45,856 bases of DNA from Candidatus Altimarinota bacterium (GCA_018608565.1 JABAZT010000010.1:1-45856), one strand, 5' to 3'. Shown: positions 27,301 to 33,960, numbered from the stretch's first letter. Numbers and translations are program-made. Notes: generated from the letters alone by a model not told the origin.

Positions 27301-27393
27301 CAGAAATATGGAGGGATATCAGGACCTGGAGAGATGTTTCATCGTAAGTATTCAGATAGATCTAGAACTTCTTTTGTAGGAGGAAATCAGTGA
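21307..27393 (+). CDS. Giant soluble hypothetical protein, 2028 aa
   Basis: This single frame is 6.1 kb long. The protein has no signal peptide and no membrane helix, so it is probably cytoplasmic. It is dominated by charged helices. Heptad-like coiled-coil stretches are visible around 385-450 (EELEKKIRDTEKEEVSKV), 610-650 (NLTQRKNELEEKLGVSKREQKK) and 905-940. Between them lie more globular parts with many Trp, Phe and Tyr, especially 1380-1830. The C-terminus is Gly/Asp-rich (GGDDGGDEDGQ) and basic at the very end. I recognise no enzymatic motif, in particular no Walker A. It has its own promoter after a terminator but lies in the same orientation as the VirB6-like gene. A scaffold or cytoplasmic ring of the same machine is a guess. 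Confidence 0.8.
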   Translation: MKLLKHLDPNTKNRDSRWVFMSMDSDKIDELVDRDIPLKPYKFRVKHLKMLEKQKGDLDVRDRVRINEIAEYYVSLFANDKADGLLPSRMAFEFYNSSLFSSLSLKLQRQVTHLFDKKRDSFVALSNKKPGDMFDTEIVQATRMFRVYQVRGTEFRDKILNTAVETLQSKLVERAQDLMAGYTITGSGTTSRIDPISPATPALSYDKRFFLLEVYRLFPRAEFWLDRSQTDHSDPSVKKSDKPKKPGAQFDKLKQMAALNMAHVIEQMTDGADGEKNSALMMMFWDMLELWMEEDPTTFSGLGVTEIQKDQIVRMVERGNVAQFLGWAKSWLYAGNKVLLPMHIHALNQIKETHYESIDQDDPVDELKALAEERLKGGDKWKSVVDEIEELEKKIRDTEKEEVSKVIGSSDFLSSEKASELESKYRKAEQTQKKVEDEFLLKEAGTPLDKFIKGFEAWRTKSKSSSPSVFRSIEASTISPAIIIRLNEDFTLSASELESKVITTGATKGSAEYYKQMKRLAEQQLKDFQKALNDVVRLTRKELENTSTRKTSLTDAVLSSNEQKYQSEVDEFQAIMDGLTSHLGSVSSATDKTKTAGTSILEAANQKSSKEVENLTQRKNELEEKLGVSKREQKKIQARFDLFNDPTGNATELLGKYSEGLKKRARSGGLYAADMVALFNDDIDGDYKIAPEPYTGTDPKEKEKHDIAESTNLLARVYSDAEINGLNKDELTEEDRVNHSFKKGYKEVLTEFRKDFNDVLDELLDGSKIDDFFRDKNLLIDHPDRFSVWNKALDQLLGYDAILSEFDEPGYSGLDDYVGFYKERGKTPQIAALLDGAIAANRNKIIGLIRTGFEASSPDFSRADLKDFAAQYHRFHSSLELSDEYKQLQQDRADFEKERHQLDLQSNEIQGEVDALFGIKELEPIWQKLEPFIQFEGHDWDVETFDLDTAKEIKQLVFDPDFLSKASDPDAQAAWYNEEKLKIQEKRTKLKNDARSTEYDEIRSKLLKALFDTSLGSPTGYFETGGGRWVAARKELYDRLDGISGVNLKKEIPDFDLNLLLDEVMELSLNYKGRGEITDVLEDYKEILISGEDQGTPGKETLKEVELQLAPVKSGMEQAMNIHNQELSKILQELKDDPEGQQYALKAQVLYGLKELCPSLRDSIASADALLDYVVSDKPDFRAAYINNLLSYVTVLEGKYVQCRQEMASGNTIHANNQIFDSVVRLTGEVLVAFDVTSGAWKDNLEVLNEQHRNIPKAVQVLKNEFGLYGPDAEETAKKRYGEFREKFEAKHKAYRTELDSVLRTINKKAKEFGGDDDQFFQLFGATREDIIQVYHELMGKADGYETAAARYSDTDFWSDWMDRYKDPKKRGSALDDFAYWDDIKSLEAEMERQTKGFSDWRKDLVDQEKAINRGPAVYFRHVSIRSIIEMFKDSYELASRRVERRVERDKADLGKAIFGDTGVFGLGYEWDRKSTEEEETRVEDYKKQHKRKNMWELRSSLYDLGENRIDKDEVRALIDLLVDMGTMRWDDPMFWKVLNRLNRDRIGMIIDIDYLRKQDMGTIRDQVRTACGAIWDDYVFKGWDDSLDGKHKSAVDIVQKEFKEMEAMNGRPELLASMLRKWQEGTVDETVSPERFEGILFNAFDQAKMNGTPDQRWFFLIMAITVKSPSGASLVSPTILSRFDDSLLSRVPYFDFFTDSETSKLNGWCVPDGTKGAEQRPWSVDDFEAWGQFFGADGRYGFNPAAEGSPINSKCNEFFYNNICKSQNALSRVDRKSKSIDKEADHDDAPMWFQGMSWLAMTQALNQSSQGTDLVTQDFGASLLMGFDHSMRAAYEYIKENDAIYGEGHTEWRVQRDEALRSVSERMRVGFGALNTLKGNYHGTDRTTPLVLDDSFWDGKKEKRYKLDASDKQINFSIQELLKVSGEEMEDYNGVWDYHGSKMDRGTHSERKETKGYKDNLKVLKKIIGGDDGGDEDGQISHFSNLQKVEEVLMNYGQKYGGISGPGEMFHRKYSDRSRTSFVGGNQ

Positions 27394-27460
27394 TTTTTTG
27401 AGAGAGGGGAAATTGATGGGGCGGTTTAAATTTTTGGTTGCTGATGGAGTGAATATTGAT

Positions 27461-27466
27461 TATAAT
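27461..27466 (+). promoter_or_regulatory. -10 box of the TPR gene, probably leaderless
   Basis: TATAAT ends 7 nt before the ATG at 27474, with TTGCTG 17 bp upstream. Confidence 0.55.
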
Positions 27467-27473
27467 ACATGAC

Positions 27474-28106
27474 ATGAAAGATATGAATTACGACTCTGAA
27501 GTATTAGAACTTTTGGCTCAGTCGGAAGAGCTTAAGGTTGAAGGTGAACATGATCGTGCCATTGGTATATTAGAGCAGATTATATTGAGTGATCCAATGT
27601 GTTTTGAGGCGTTTGAGGAACTAGGCGATAACTACCTCTCTTTACGAGAATTGGATAAAGCAGAGAAAGCATTAGCACAGTCTGTAAAAATTAACCCTGA
27701 TAGTTCAAATGGACACTATCTGTTGGGATTTTTATCTTCGCTTCAGGAGCATTGGAAGCATTCTGTTTCTTTACTTGAAAAAGCAGATGCTCTCTCTCCT
27801 AATCATCCAGAAATTTTAAGATGTTTGGGGTGGGCTTTTTATAACTCAAATAGAAAGTCGCAAGGTATTTCTGTTTTAGAGCGTTCACGTAATCTTAATC
27901 CCTATGATCCTAATATTTTGTGTGACCTTGGGGTTTGTTATATGAATTCACAGCAATTTGATGGTGCTGAGGAGACTTTTAATGATGCGTTGAAAATAGA
28001 TCCTAATTCGGAACAAGCAAAGGAATGTTTGATGATGTTGGCGATGTTGAAGGGTGGTTTGACTATTGAGGCATTGGAAGATAAAGATGATGAAGTGAAA
28101 GGATAG
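27474..28106 (+). CDS. Tetratricopeptide-repeat protein
   Basis: The 210-residue product is almost wholly TPR. About five 34-residue units are visible, with the typical A/G-A-P positions, for example EAFEELGDNYLSLRELDKAEKALAQSVKINPDS, split here as EAFEELGDNYLS and KALAQSVKINPDS. Later units contain GHYLLGFLSSLQ, GWAFYNSNRKSQG and DLGVCYMNSQQFDGAEETF. TPR proteins scaffold complexes. There is no signal peptide. The upstream in-frame TTG at 27456 lies before the -10 box and cannot be the start if that box is used; ATG 27474 or 27483 can. A bidirectional terminator separates it from rplA. Confidence 0.85.
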   Translation: MKDMNYDSEVLELLAQSEELKVEGEHDRAIGILEQIILSDPMCFEAFEELGDNYLSLRELDKAEKALAQSVKINPDSSNGHYLLGFLSSLQEHWKHSVSLLEKADALSPNHPEILRCLGWAFYNSNRKSQGISVLERSRNLNPYDPNILCDLGVCYMNSQQFDGAEETFNDALKIDPNSEQAKECLMMLAMLKGGLTIEALEDKDDEVKG

Positions 28107-28158
28107 ATGCACTTTTTGAGTCGATGGAAAGGAATATAAAAGATAAAATTCATATATA

Positions 28159-28197
28159 AAAATACCGATAAGAGATTTTCTTATCGGTATTTTCTTT
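28159..28197. terminator. Bidirectional terminator between the TPR gene and rplA
   Basis: A perfect 14-bp stem (28159-28172 with 28180-28193) has a 7-nt loop. It is flanked by an A tract on the left and T-rich sequence on the right, so it can work for both convergent genes. Confidence 0.9.
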
Positions 28198-28216
28198 TGT
28201 ACTAGTTTTATGAGAG

Positions 28217-28909
28217 TTACTCTCCAATTTCTATTTTGATTCCAGGGCCCATACTTGAACAAACAGTTATTCGTTGTATATAATTTCCTTTTACACCTGA
28301 TGGTTTAGCATCTTTTACAGACTTGATCATAGCGTCTAGATTTTCTACTAGCTGTGCCTCTGTAAATGATGACTTTCCAAAAATTGTATGGATAAGTCCT
28401 GCTTTATCATTTCGGAATTCAATACGTCCTGCAGATAGTTCTTTAACTGCTTTTTCTACTTCTGGTGTTACCGTTCCTGATTTTGGATTTGGCATAAGTC
28501 CTCGGGGCCCTAGGACTCGAGCTGCTTTTGCTAGGTTTTTCATCATAGTTGGTGTTGCAACCGCTACGTCGAAGTCTGTCCATCCTTTTTTGATTACTTT
28601 GTCGATAAGTTCGGTTCCTCCTGCATCGATAGCTCCTGCTGCTTTTGCCGCAGCTACTTTGTCATCTTCACAAAATACTACTACTTTTACGTCTTTACCT
28701 GTTCCGTTTGGAAGAGATGTCGTAGTACGGATTTGTTGATCTGCGTGTTTTGGATCAATTCCAAGTGTGAAGTGAACTTCGGCTGTAGCGTCAAATTTCA
28801 CAGTGATTGTGTCTTTTAAAATCTTCACTGCTTCTGTAGTAGTGTAAGCTTTTTCTTTGTCGAATTTTTCGTATGCACCTTTAAGTGCTTTTGATTGTTT
28901 GATTGCCAT
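28217..28909 (-). CDS. rplA: Ribosomal protein uL1
   Basis: The 230-residue product matches L1 throughout, with the signature LGPRGLMPNPKSGTV and the C-terminal SVKDAKPSGVKGNYIQ. It binds 23S rRNA at the L1 stalk and often represses its own operon. The start MAIKQ at 28909 is chosen over an upstream in-frame ATG (28954) because it matches the L1 N-terminus and because the upstream segment contains hairpins. L1 is missing in some CPR lineages, so its presence is taxonomically useful. rplJ and rplL do not follow. Confidence 0.97.
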   Translation of the reverse strand: MAIKQSKALKGAYEKFDKEKAYTTTEAVKILKDTITVKFDATAEVHFTLGIDPKHADQQIRTTTSLPNGTGKDVKVVVFCEDDKVAAAKAAGAIDAGGTELIDKVIKKGWTDFDVAVATPTMMKNLAKAARVLGPRGLMPNPKSGTVTPEVEKAVKELSAGRIEFRNDKAGLIHTIFGKSSFTEAQLVENLDAMIKSVKDAKPSGVKGNYIQRITVCSSMGPGIKIEIGE

Positions 28910-28953
28910 GTTGTATTTGGTTATGTGGTAGTAGCGGGCGGCTAACCCTTCCA

Positions 28954-28993
28954 CTGCTCAAAAGAGCAGAATACAGGATACGTATATATCCTG
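28954..28993 (-). promoter_or_regulatory. Two hairpins in the rplK-rplA intergenic leader
   Basis: CTGCTC/GAGCAG with an AAAA loop (28954-28969) and CAGGATA/TATCCTG with a 6-nt loop (28974-28993) are stacked 4 nt apart, upstream of rplA. Neither has a T tract suited to termination. They could be a uL1 autoregulatory site or an RNA-processing site. Confidence 0.4.
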
Positions 28994-29010
28994 CGGTCTG
29001 ATCTTGCTTT

Positions 29011-29454
29011 TTAGTTATCCCAGTCTACTAACAGTCCCATCTGTCGAGCTGATCCTGCGATGATTTTAGCTCCTGCTTCTTCATCGTTTGCATTTAAATC
29101 TGCTTTTTTGATGTTGTATATTTCTATAAGTTGTGATTTTTTTACAGTTCCTACTTTTTCTGTATTTGGAACTCCAGATCCTTTTTTGAGTCCAACGGCT
29201 TCTCTCAGAAGATCTGCAGCGGGTGGTGTTTTGAATTCAAGTTCGAATGACTTGTCTTCAAATACGTAACAGATTACTGGAATTTTATATCCTTTGGCTT
29301 TGAACTCGGCCGTACCGTCGTTAAATTGTTGACAGAAGGCTTGGATATTTACTCCGTATTGCCCTAGTACCGGTCCTACTGGAGGAGCTGGTGTAGCACC
29401 ACCGGCAACAAGTTGAATCTTAAATTTGGAAGCGTATGGTTTTTTTGGTGGCAT
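29011..29454 (-). CDS. rplK: Ribosomal protein uL11
   Basis: The 147-residue product has the L11 hallmarks: the Pro-rich PPVGPVLGQYGVNIQAFCQQFN near the N-terminus and a C-terminal rRNA-binding domain ending IIAGSARQMGLLV. It forms part of the GTPase-associated centre. It follows nusG and precedes rplA, the classical order. It has its own promoter in the nusG-rplK gap and a leader of about 40 nt with no Shine-Dalgarno sequence. Confidence 0.97.
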   Translation of the reverse strand: MPPKKPYASKFKIQLVAGGATPAPPVGPVLGQYGVNIQAFCQQFNDGTAEFKAKGYKIPVICYVFEDKSFELEFKTPPAADLLREAVGLKKGSGVPNTEKVGTVKKSQLIEIYNIKKADLNANDEEAGAKIIAGSARQMGLLVDWDN

Positions 29455-29500
29455 GTGGACAATAGGTTAACAATGAACAATTTTTAGTTTTAGCTAAGGA

Positions 29501-29528
29501 TTTATAAGAAATTTTATAAGAGTGTCAA
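29501..29528 (-). promoter_or_regulatory. Promoter of rplK-rplA
   Basis: TTGACA (29528-29523) and TATAAA (29506-29501) are spaced by 16 bp on the minus strand. It is one of the strongest promoter-like sequences in the window. Confidence 0.8.
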
Positions 29529-29557
29529 GCTGCGCATTACATATGGTGCTTTGATTC

Positions 29558-30106
29558 TTATGATTTTGGGATGACTTGTTCGAAGTCGAGTTCTACTTTT
29601 GTATCTCGATCAAATACGGTAACCATTACGGTAACTTTTCCTTTTGCTGGATTTACGGCCGAAACAACTCCTTCGTAGTTTGCGAATGGACCTTCCTTGA
29701 TTTGAACTGGATCATCGACAGAAAGTCGAATGTCTGCGGTTGGTTCGTCTTCTTTCATTCGTCGCTGGATAACTCCGTATTCTTCTGGGAGTACTGGTAC
29801 TGGAATATTTCCAGAACCGACAAACCCAGTTACATTTGGTGTGTTTCGGATGTTAAACCATGATGCATCTGTTACGATCATGTCTACGAGTATATATCCT
29901 GGGAATAATTTTTTTTCCTCTACGACTCTTTTTCCATTTTTAACCACTACTACTTTTTCTTTTGGTACTACTACTTCAAATATGAATTCTTGCATTCCCA
30001 TTGATTCGGTTCTTTGCATAACTGCTTTTTGGACTGAATCTTCGTATCCAGAGTACGTGTGTACTACATACCAGTGTCGACCGAGGGAAGGATCTTGTTT
30101 TACCAT
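29558..30106 (-). CDS. nusG: Transcription termination/antitermination factor NusG
   Basis: The 182-residue product has the NGN domain starting RHWYVVHTYSGYEDSVQKAV and containing KKLFPGYILVDM and VTGFVGSG. It ends with a KOW domain (IKEGPFANYEGVVSAV). NusG binds RNA polymerase and couples it to Rho or the ribosome. It lies 41 nt downstream of secE and about 100 nt upstream of rplK, a widely conserved cluster. Confidence 0.97.
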   Translation of the reverse strand: MVKQDPSLGRHWYVVHTYSGYEDSVQKAVMQRTESMGMQEFIFEVVVPKEKVVVVKNGKRVVEEKKLFPGYILVDMIVTDASWFNIRNTPNVTGFVGSGNIPVPVLPEEYGVIQRRMKEDEPTADIRLSVDDPVQIKEGPFANYEGVVSAVNPAKGKVTVMVTVFDRDTKVELDFEQVIPKS

Positions 30107-30147
30107 GGGAAAAAGAGAGGAAGTTAGAAAAAGAGTGCGTTAGGTTT

Positions 30148-30321
30148 TTAGCTGATAAATTTTAGTACGGCTTGATTGAGTCCGTAATCTACACTACTGA
30201 GAAAGAATCCAACGATTATCATTATGATGATTACCGTTATCATTGAGTGTATGGCTTGTTTTTGTGTTGGCCAAGTGATGTTGTTGAGTTCGCTTACACG
30301 ATCTTTGATGTAGTTTTTCAT
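30148..30321 (-). CDS. secE: Preprotein translocase subunit SecE
   Basis: This 57-residue gene reads MKNYIKDRVSELNNITWPT at its start. The amphipathic helix, the ITWPT signature and a single membrane helix (about 27-45, VIIMIIVGFFLSS) identify the short, one-helix SecE of many bacteria. SecE clamps SecY. It precedes nusG, as usual. The gene is short and easily missed. The promoter lies at 30399-30426. Confidence 0.93.
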   Translation of the reverse strand: MKNYIKDRVSELNNITWPTQKQAIHSMITVIIIMIIVGFFLSSVDYGLNQAVLKFIS

Positions 30322-30398
30322 TATGTAGAAGCTTTAAATGTTTTTAGTTTAGGAGTTTTTATTCACTTTTAAAAAGCGCTCCGTCAGTAACACAACGC

Positions 30399-30426
30399 AT
30401 TATGTAGAGTCTTGAGGAGAAGTCAA
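30399..30426 (-). promoter_or_regulatory. Promoter of secE-nusG
   Basis: TTGACT (30426-30421) and CATAAT (30404-30399) are spaced by 16 bp on the minus strand, about 80 nt before the secE start. Confidence 0.7.
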
Positions 30427-30468
30427 ACCTATAGTGTGAAAGGTTGATCGGTTGAAAACTTTGAAAGG

Positions 30469-31164
30469 CTAATATCCTATAACAATAACTATATCTGAGA
30501 CTTCGATTATGTCTGTGCTGTTGGTGTATAGTTTTTTAAGGTCAAAGTTGAATTCTTGTTTGTCTGAATAATCAATGTTTTGAAGTTCTCCACTTTGAAG
30601 TGCTTTTTTTAGGTTTTCTTTAGAGTTGCTTGTAATGTTTTGGGTTTTTATATGCGGGTAGCTTTTTTCAATCCAGTTTTGGATATTGTTAGAAATTTCG
30701 GTAAGTTCTTGATCTTCAAAGTAGACAGTAGCTCCAATGGTTCCAATATTAGAGTCTGCTTTAAGGATCTTTTTGTATCCGGCCTCAATTAATTTGTTTT
30801 TGATCGGAGTAATCTTGAAAATATTAGGATCTCCTGCATGAATAATACTTATTTTAGGATCGTAAGTGGTTGTAGGGATGGTGAAAGTATTTCGTTCTTT
30901 TTCTGTGGTGTGTTCTCCTTTTGTTTTAAATATTGCGGTTTGAGGTTCTGTCTTTTGGGTAGAGGCCTTTTTTATACTTGAAATAGTAAGGTCTTTTGAA
31001 AAGACTTTCCAAATAGATGAGGCACCAATGGTTTTTCCATCATCCGCTTGAAGAAAATTTACAAAAACACTCAAAGTTCCGAATACTAGTACTGTTACTA
31101 GGGCGAGCCTTATTTTTTGTTCATTACTAAATGATGGCGTTTCTGGAATTTCTTCTTCGTTCAT
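30469..31164 (-). CDS. Membrane-anchored LytR_C-like protein
   Basis: The 231-residue product has a short cytoplasmic N-terminus, one membrane helix at about 19-38 (LALVTVLVFGTLSVFVNFL) and an extracytoplasmic part. After a Thr/Lys-rich linker, residues 105-165 resemble a LytR C-terminal domain (ISIIHAGDPNIFKITPIKNKLIEAGYKKI). A second similar unit may end in DIIEVSDIVIVIG, the usual last strand of that domain. The domain is common on Gram-positive-like cell-envelope proteins; its function is unclear. It lies 67 nt after dnaX, with its own promoter. Confidence 0.6.
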   Translation of the reverse strand: MNEEEIPETPSFSNEQKIRLALVTVLVFGTLSVFVNFLQADDGKTIGASSIWKVFSKDLTISSIKKASTQKTEPQTAIFKTKGEHTTEKERNTFTIPTTTYDPKISIIHAGDPNIFKITPIKNKLIEAGYKKILKADSNIGTIGATVYFEDQELTEISNNIQNWIEKSYPHIKTQNITSNSKENLKKALQSGELQNIDYSDKQEFNFDLKKLYTNSTDIIEVSDIVIVIGY

Positions 31165-31194
31165 TCTTAGATGAGTTTTTATATAAATCTCATC

Positions 31195-31223
31195 ATTATA
31201 TCATGGATTCTTCTTTTTTCCAA
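31195..31223 (-). promoter_or_regulatory. Promoter of the LytR_C-like gene
   Basis: TTGGAA (31223-31218), a 17-bp spacer and the extended -10 TGATATAAT (31203-31195) lie just after the dnaX stop. The leader contains a small GATGAG/CTCATC hairpin before the ATG. Confidence 0.6.
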
Positions 31224-31231
31224 TTATTATA

Positions 31232-32803
31232 TTAGAATACGAGGAAGTCATCAGATGCGGCTTGATTATTTGGGGTAGAGGCTGGAGCTCTTTGTATATC
31301 TGTTTTTATAAAATCAATTTCTATGTTTGTTTGAAATATTTCGTTGAATGCTTTTCGAATGTTTGATTTTGTTGCTATGTTTGTAAGTTTTTCTCGGTGA
31401 AACTCTGAATCTGTTTGAAATATTATGTTTCCATCTTTTATTTCTGCTTTTGTAGTAATAAATGATTTTTTTACAAAGGCGGGAAGTCCTGCTCTTGTGG
31501 CTATTTCTGGCATTTTATCTTGTATTTGTCCTGTGGTGGGAAGAGCATTGGAGGAGGAGCCGGCTGGAGCGCGAGGTGGTTCTGGGGTAGGTTCAATGTC
31601 TTTCTTGGGGTCTTCTTTTTTTGAAGAAGTTTCGGAGAATATTTCATCATTGGACATAATGGAAGCTATTTTTTGCGGTTTCGGAGCTGGGTTGGAAGTT
31701 GGTTTTGTTTGAGGTTTTAGAGAAGGGGATATTTTTTGAGGGGCAGGGGGTTCTTTGATTTCTTGAGTTTGAATTACAGAACCCTGAGTGCATATGTTTA
31801 TAATAGCGATCTCTAGTGGTAGTTCGACGATTGGGGATGTTTTGAGTCTAAATAGTGCTTTTTCTATCTCTTCTATGGATTTTAGTATTATAGGAAGTTC
31901 GACTAATGCACTTGTTTTTACTGATTCATGCATTTTTTCTCTTAAATGCCCAAGGAAATCATGACCAAAGTTTCTGAAATCAGCTCCTACTTGAGCGAGG
32001 GTTTCGATTATATCTATACCGGTTTGTGCTTCTTTATTTATGAGGGATTTATATAGGTTTTCTAGTTGCTCGGTGTCAGAGACTCCAAGACTTTTCCTCG
32101 TCCCTTCCTCCGTTAGGTTGTGTTCTGTTTCTGCTGCGGTTTGTTCTAGTAAGGATATAGCGTCACGAAGTCCTCCTTCTGCTTTTTTTGCAATAATTTC
32201 TAGGGCTGGTTCTTCATATTTAATTTTTTCGTTCTCACAGATGTATTTAAGTCGATCAACCATCTGTTTGATTGTGAAACGTCCAAACATGAAAACCTGA
32301 CATCGTGATATAATGGTTTCGGGTAGTTTGTGTATTTCGGTTGTGGCAAGGCAGAAAAACGCATGATCTGGTGGTTCTTCTAGTGTTTTGAGAAGTGCAT
32401 TGAATGATTCTTTGGTGAGCATATGTACCTCATCAATGATATATACTTTTCTTTTAGCGATAGAGGGAGAAAACTTTATTTTTTCTCGTAGGTCTCGGAT
32501 TTGGTCAATCCCTCGATTTGATGCGGCGTCTATCTCTATTACATCTACGAGTGAACCATCAGCCACGGTATTACATAGATCACATACTCCGCATGGATCT
32601 CCATCTTTGAGGGATTGGCAGATGAGTCCCTTTGCAAATATTCGTGCCGTTGATGTTTTTCCTGTTCCTCGTGATCCAGAAAAAAGGTAGGCATGTCCTG
32701 GGCGTTGGGCTTTTAGTGCGTTCTGAAGAGTTTTTCGGATGGAGTCTTGTCCAACTAGGTCAGAGAATGTTTGTGGTCGATATTTGAGGAATAGGGTGGA
32801 CAT
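31232..32803 (-). CDS. dnaX: DNA polymerase III subunit gamma/tau
   Basis: The 523-residue product is the clamp-loader ATPase. It begins with RPQTFSDLVGQ. The Walker A is GSRGTGKTS at about 43-51. The zinc module cysteines are Cys62, 71, 74 and 77, and IDEVHML is the Walker B. The sensor 1 region (CLATTEIHKLPETIISRCQ) and arginine finger are present. After residue 360 comes a Pro/Lys-rich linker and a short C-terminal domain. No obvious slippery A-run with a downstream hairpin was found, so a gamma form by frameshift is not indicated. It belongs to the minus-strand run from purD. Confidence 0.97.
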   Translation of the reverse strand: MSTLFLKYRPQTFSDLVGQDSIRKTLQNALKAQRPGHAYLFSGSRGTGKTSTARIFAKGLICQSLKDGDPCGVCDLCNTVADGSLVDVIEIDAASNRGIDQIRDLREKIKFSPSIAKRKVYIIDEVHMLTKESFNALLKTLEEPPDHAFFCLATTEIHKLPETIISRCQVFMFGRFTIKQMVDRLKYICENEKIKYEEPALEIIAKKAEGGLRDAISLLEQTAAETEHNLTEEGTRKSLGVSDTEQLENLYKSLINKEAQTGIDIIETLAQVGADFRNFGHDFLGHLREKMHESVKTSALVELPIILKSIEEIEKALFRLKTSPIVELPLEIAIINICTQGSVIQTQEIKEPPAPQKISPSLKPQTKPTSNPAPKPQKIASIMSNDEIFSETSSKKEDPKKDIEPTPEPPRAPAGSSSNALPTTGQIQDKMPEIATRAGLPAFVKKSFITTKAEIKDGNIIFQTDSEFHREKLTNIATKSNIRKAFNEIFQTNIEIDFIKTDIQRAPASTPNNQAASDDFLVF

Positions 32804-32865
32804 GAATGATTTTGGGGATTGGAAGTTTTGAACTGTTTATTGGTGGTTGAGAGTCTAGATATATT

Positions 32866-33960
32866 TTATAGATCTTCTAGCATTTTCTGTGCAATTTCTT
32901 TTTCAGATGATGTTATGTGTGATTGGTCTAAGTTTTGTTTGATGGAGGTGTCGTGAAGTGTTTTTTCTATTTGATTGAGAAATGAAGTGTTTGTGATGTT
33001 TTTTTGTTCTATGTAATGACATAGCTTTTGATCTTTGAAGTATTGGGCATTGTGAAGCTGATGCTCTCTAGCTGAACCGGGTAGTGGGATTAGAATGGAT
33101 GGGGTTTTGAGGTGTAGTATCTGAAATATAGAGGCTCCGGCTCGTGTAATGACAAGGTCGGATTGTGCAATTGATTTATATAGTTGGGCTTGTGGGAGAG
33201 ATGGATGAACTTGAAGATTTGAGTTGAGGGTTGGTTGTAGGGATTGAATAGATTCTTTTACCTCGTGGTAGTTATTGGTTCCGGTGACGAGTGTTATGTT
33301 GTATTTACTGGTAAGCGTTTCTAGATTTTTTAAAATTAGATTGTTTAGGAATTGAGCTCCTTGTGAGCCTCCGAATATAAGGATTTGGGGAAGGGGATTC
33401 TCGGAGTTGGCTTTCTTACTAGTTATTGATGGGTCATGCCAGAACAGGGGAGTGCAGGAACGGGGAATGGTTGGTGGTTGATGGTTGATAGTGCTCGATG
33501 GGTAGGAGAGGAATATGTGGTTAGCGATTGAGGTAAAGTGTTTGGTAAGTCTTCCGGCGGATATGTCTGATTCGTGTAGAAATATTTTTGGTTTGTTTTT
33601 TTGAGATTTGAGTGCTTTTAGGATAGGAAAACCTACAAATCCTCCTTTAAAAAATATAACATCTGGTTGTATTTCTTTGAGCATTTTTTTTGCTGTCTTT
33701 ATCGCTTTTAGAACCTTTATTCCGTCTGATATATTTTGTAATGACAAATAGGCTCGCAGCTTTCCTGTACATATTTCACAGTGTTCTATTTCTAGGCTTG
33801 AAAAGTTATCTTGAATAATTTTTGTGTCCAGTTTTGAGTTGGATGTAATGACGTGTACTTGATGTCCTTTTTGTATTAGTTCTTGTGCTAAGGGATATAG
33901 AGGAAGGATGTGTCCCCCCGATCCTCCTCCTACTAATAATATTTTCTTAGATTGTGTCAT
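32866..33960 (-). CDS. murG: UDP-GlcNAc:lipid II-precursor glycosyltransferase MurG
   Basis: The 364-residue product has the first GT-B loop GGGSGGHILP (residues 11-20), the FFKGGFVGFPIL segment, FGGSQGAQ in the second domain and ITRAGASIF. It adds GlcNAc to lipid I in peptidoglycan synthesis at the inner membrane. Two oddities: the usual GNP(V)R segment before the second domain is replaced by a Pro/Ser-rich stretch partly encoded by 7-bp repeats (STINHQPPT), and the RAGAxTxxE motif lacks its conserved Thr and Glu (RAGASIFQIL). It follows ftsW by 77 nt, as in classical dcw clusters. Confidence 0.9.
   Translation of the reverse strand: MTQSKKILLVGGGSGGHILPLYPLAQELIQKGHQVHVITSNSKLDTKIIQDNFSSLEIEHCEICTGKLRAYLSLQNISDGIKVLKAIKTAKKMLKEIQPDVIFFKGGFVGFPILKALKSQKNKPKIFLHESDISAGRLTKHFTSIANHIFLSYPSSTINHQPPTIPRSCTPLFWHDPSITSKKANSENPLPQILIFGGSQGAQFLNNLILKNLETLTSKYNITLVTGTNNYHEVKESIQSLQPTLNSNLQVHPSLPQAQLYKSIAQSDLVITRAGASIFQILHLKTPSILIPLPGSAREHQLHNAQYFKDQKLCHYIEQKNITNTSFLNQIEKTLHDTSIKQNLDQSHITSSEKEIAQKMLEDL
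33462..33496. repeat. 7-bp tandem repeat in murG
   Basis: GGTTGGT, GGTTGAT, GGTTGAT are consecutive perfect 7-mers with degenerate flanking units. They encode INHQPPT on the minus strand. Confidence 0.7.

Noticed and set aside
28323-28739. 138-codon frame antisense to rplA
   Set aside because: It is a shadow of the highly conserved L1 gene.
31232-32803. Programmed frameshift making a gamma form of DnaX
   Set aside because: No A-rich slippery heptamer with a following hairpin was found in the linker region.
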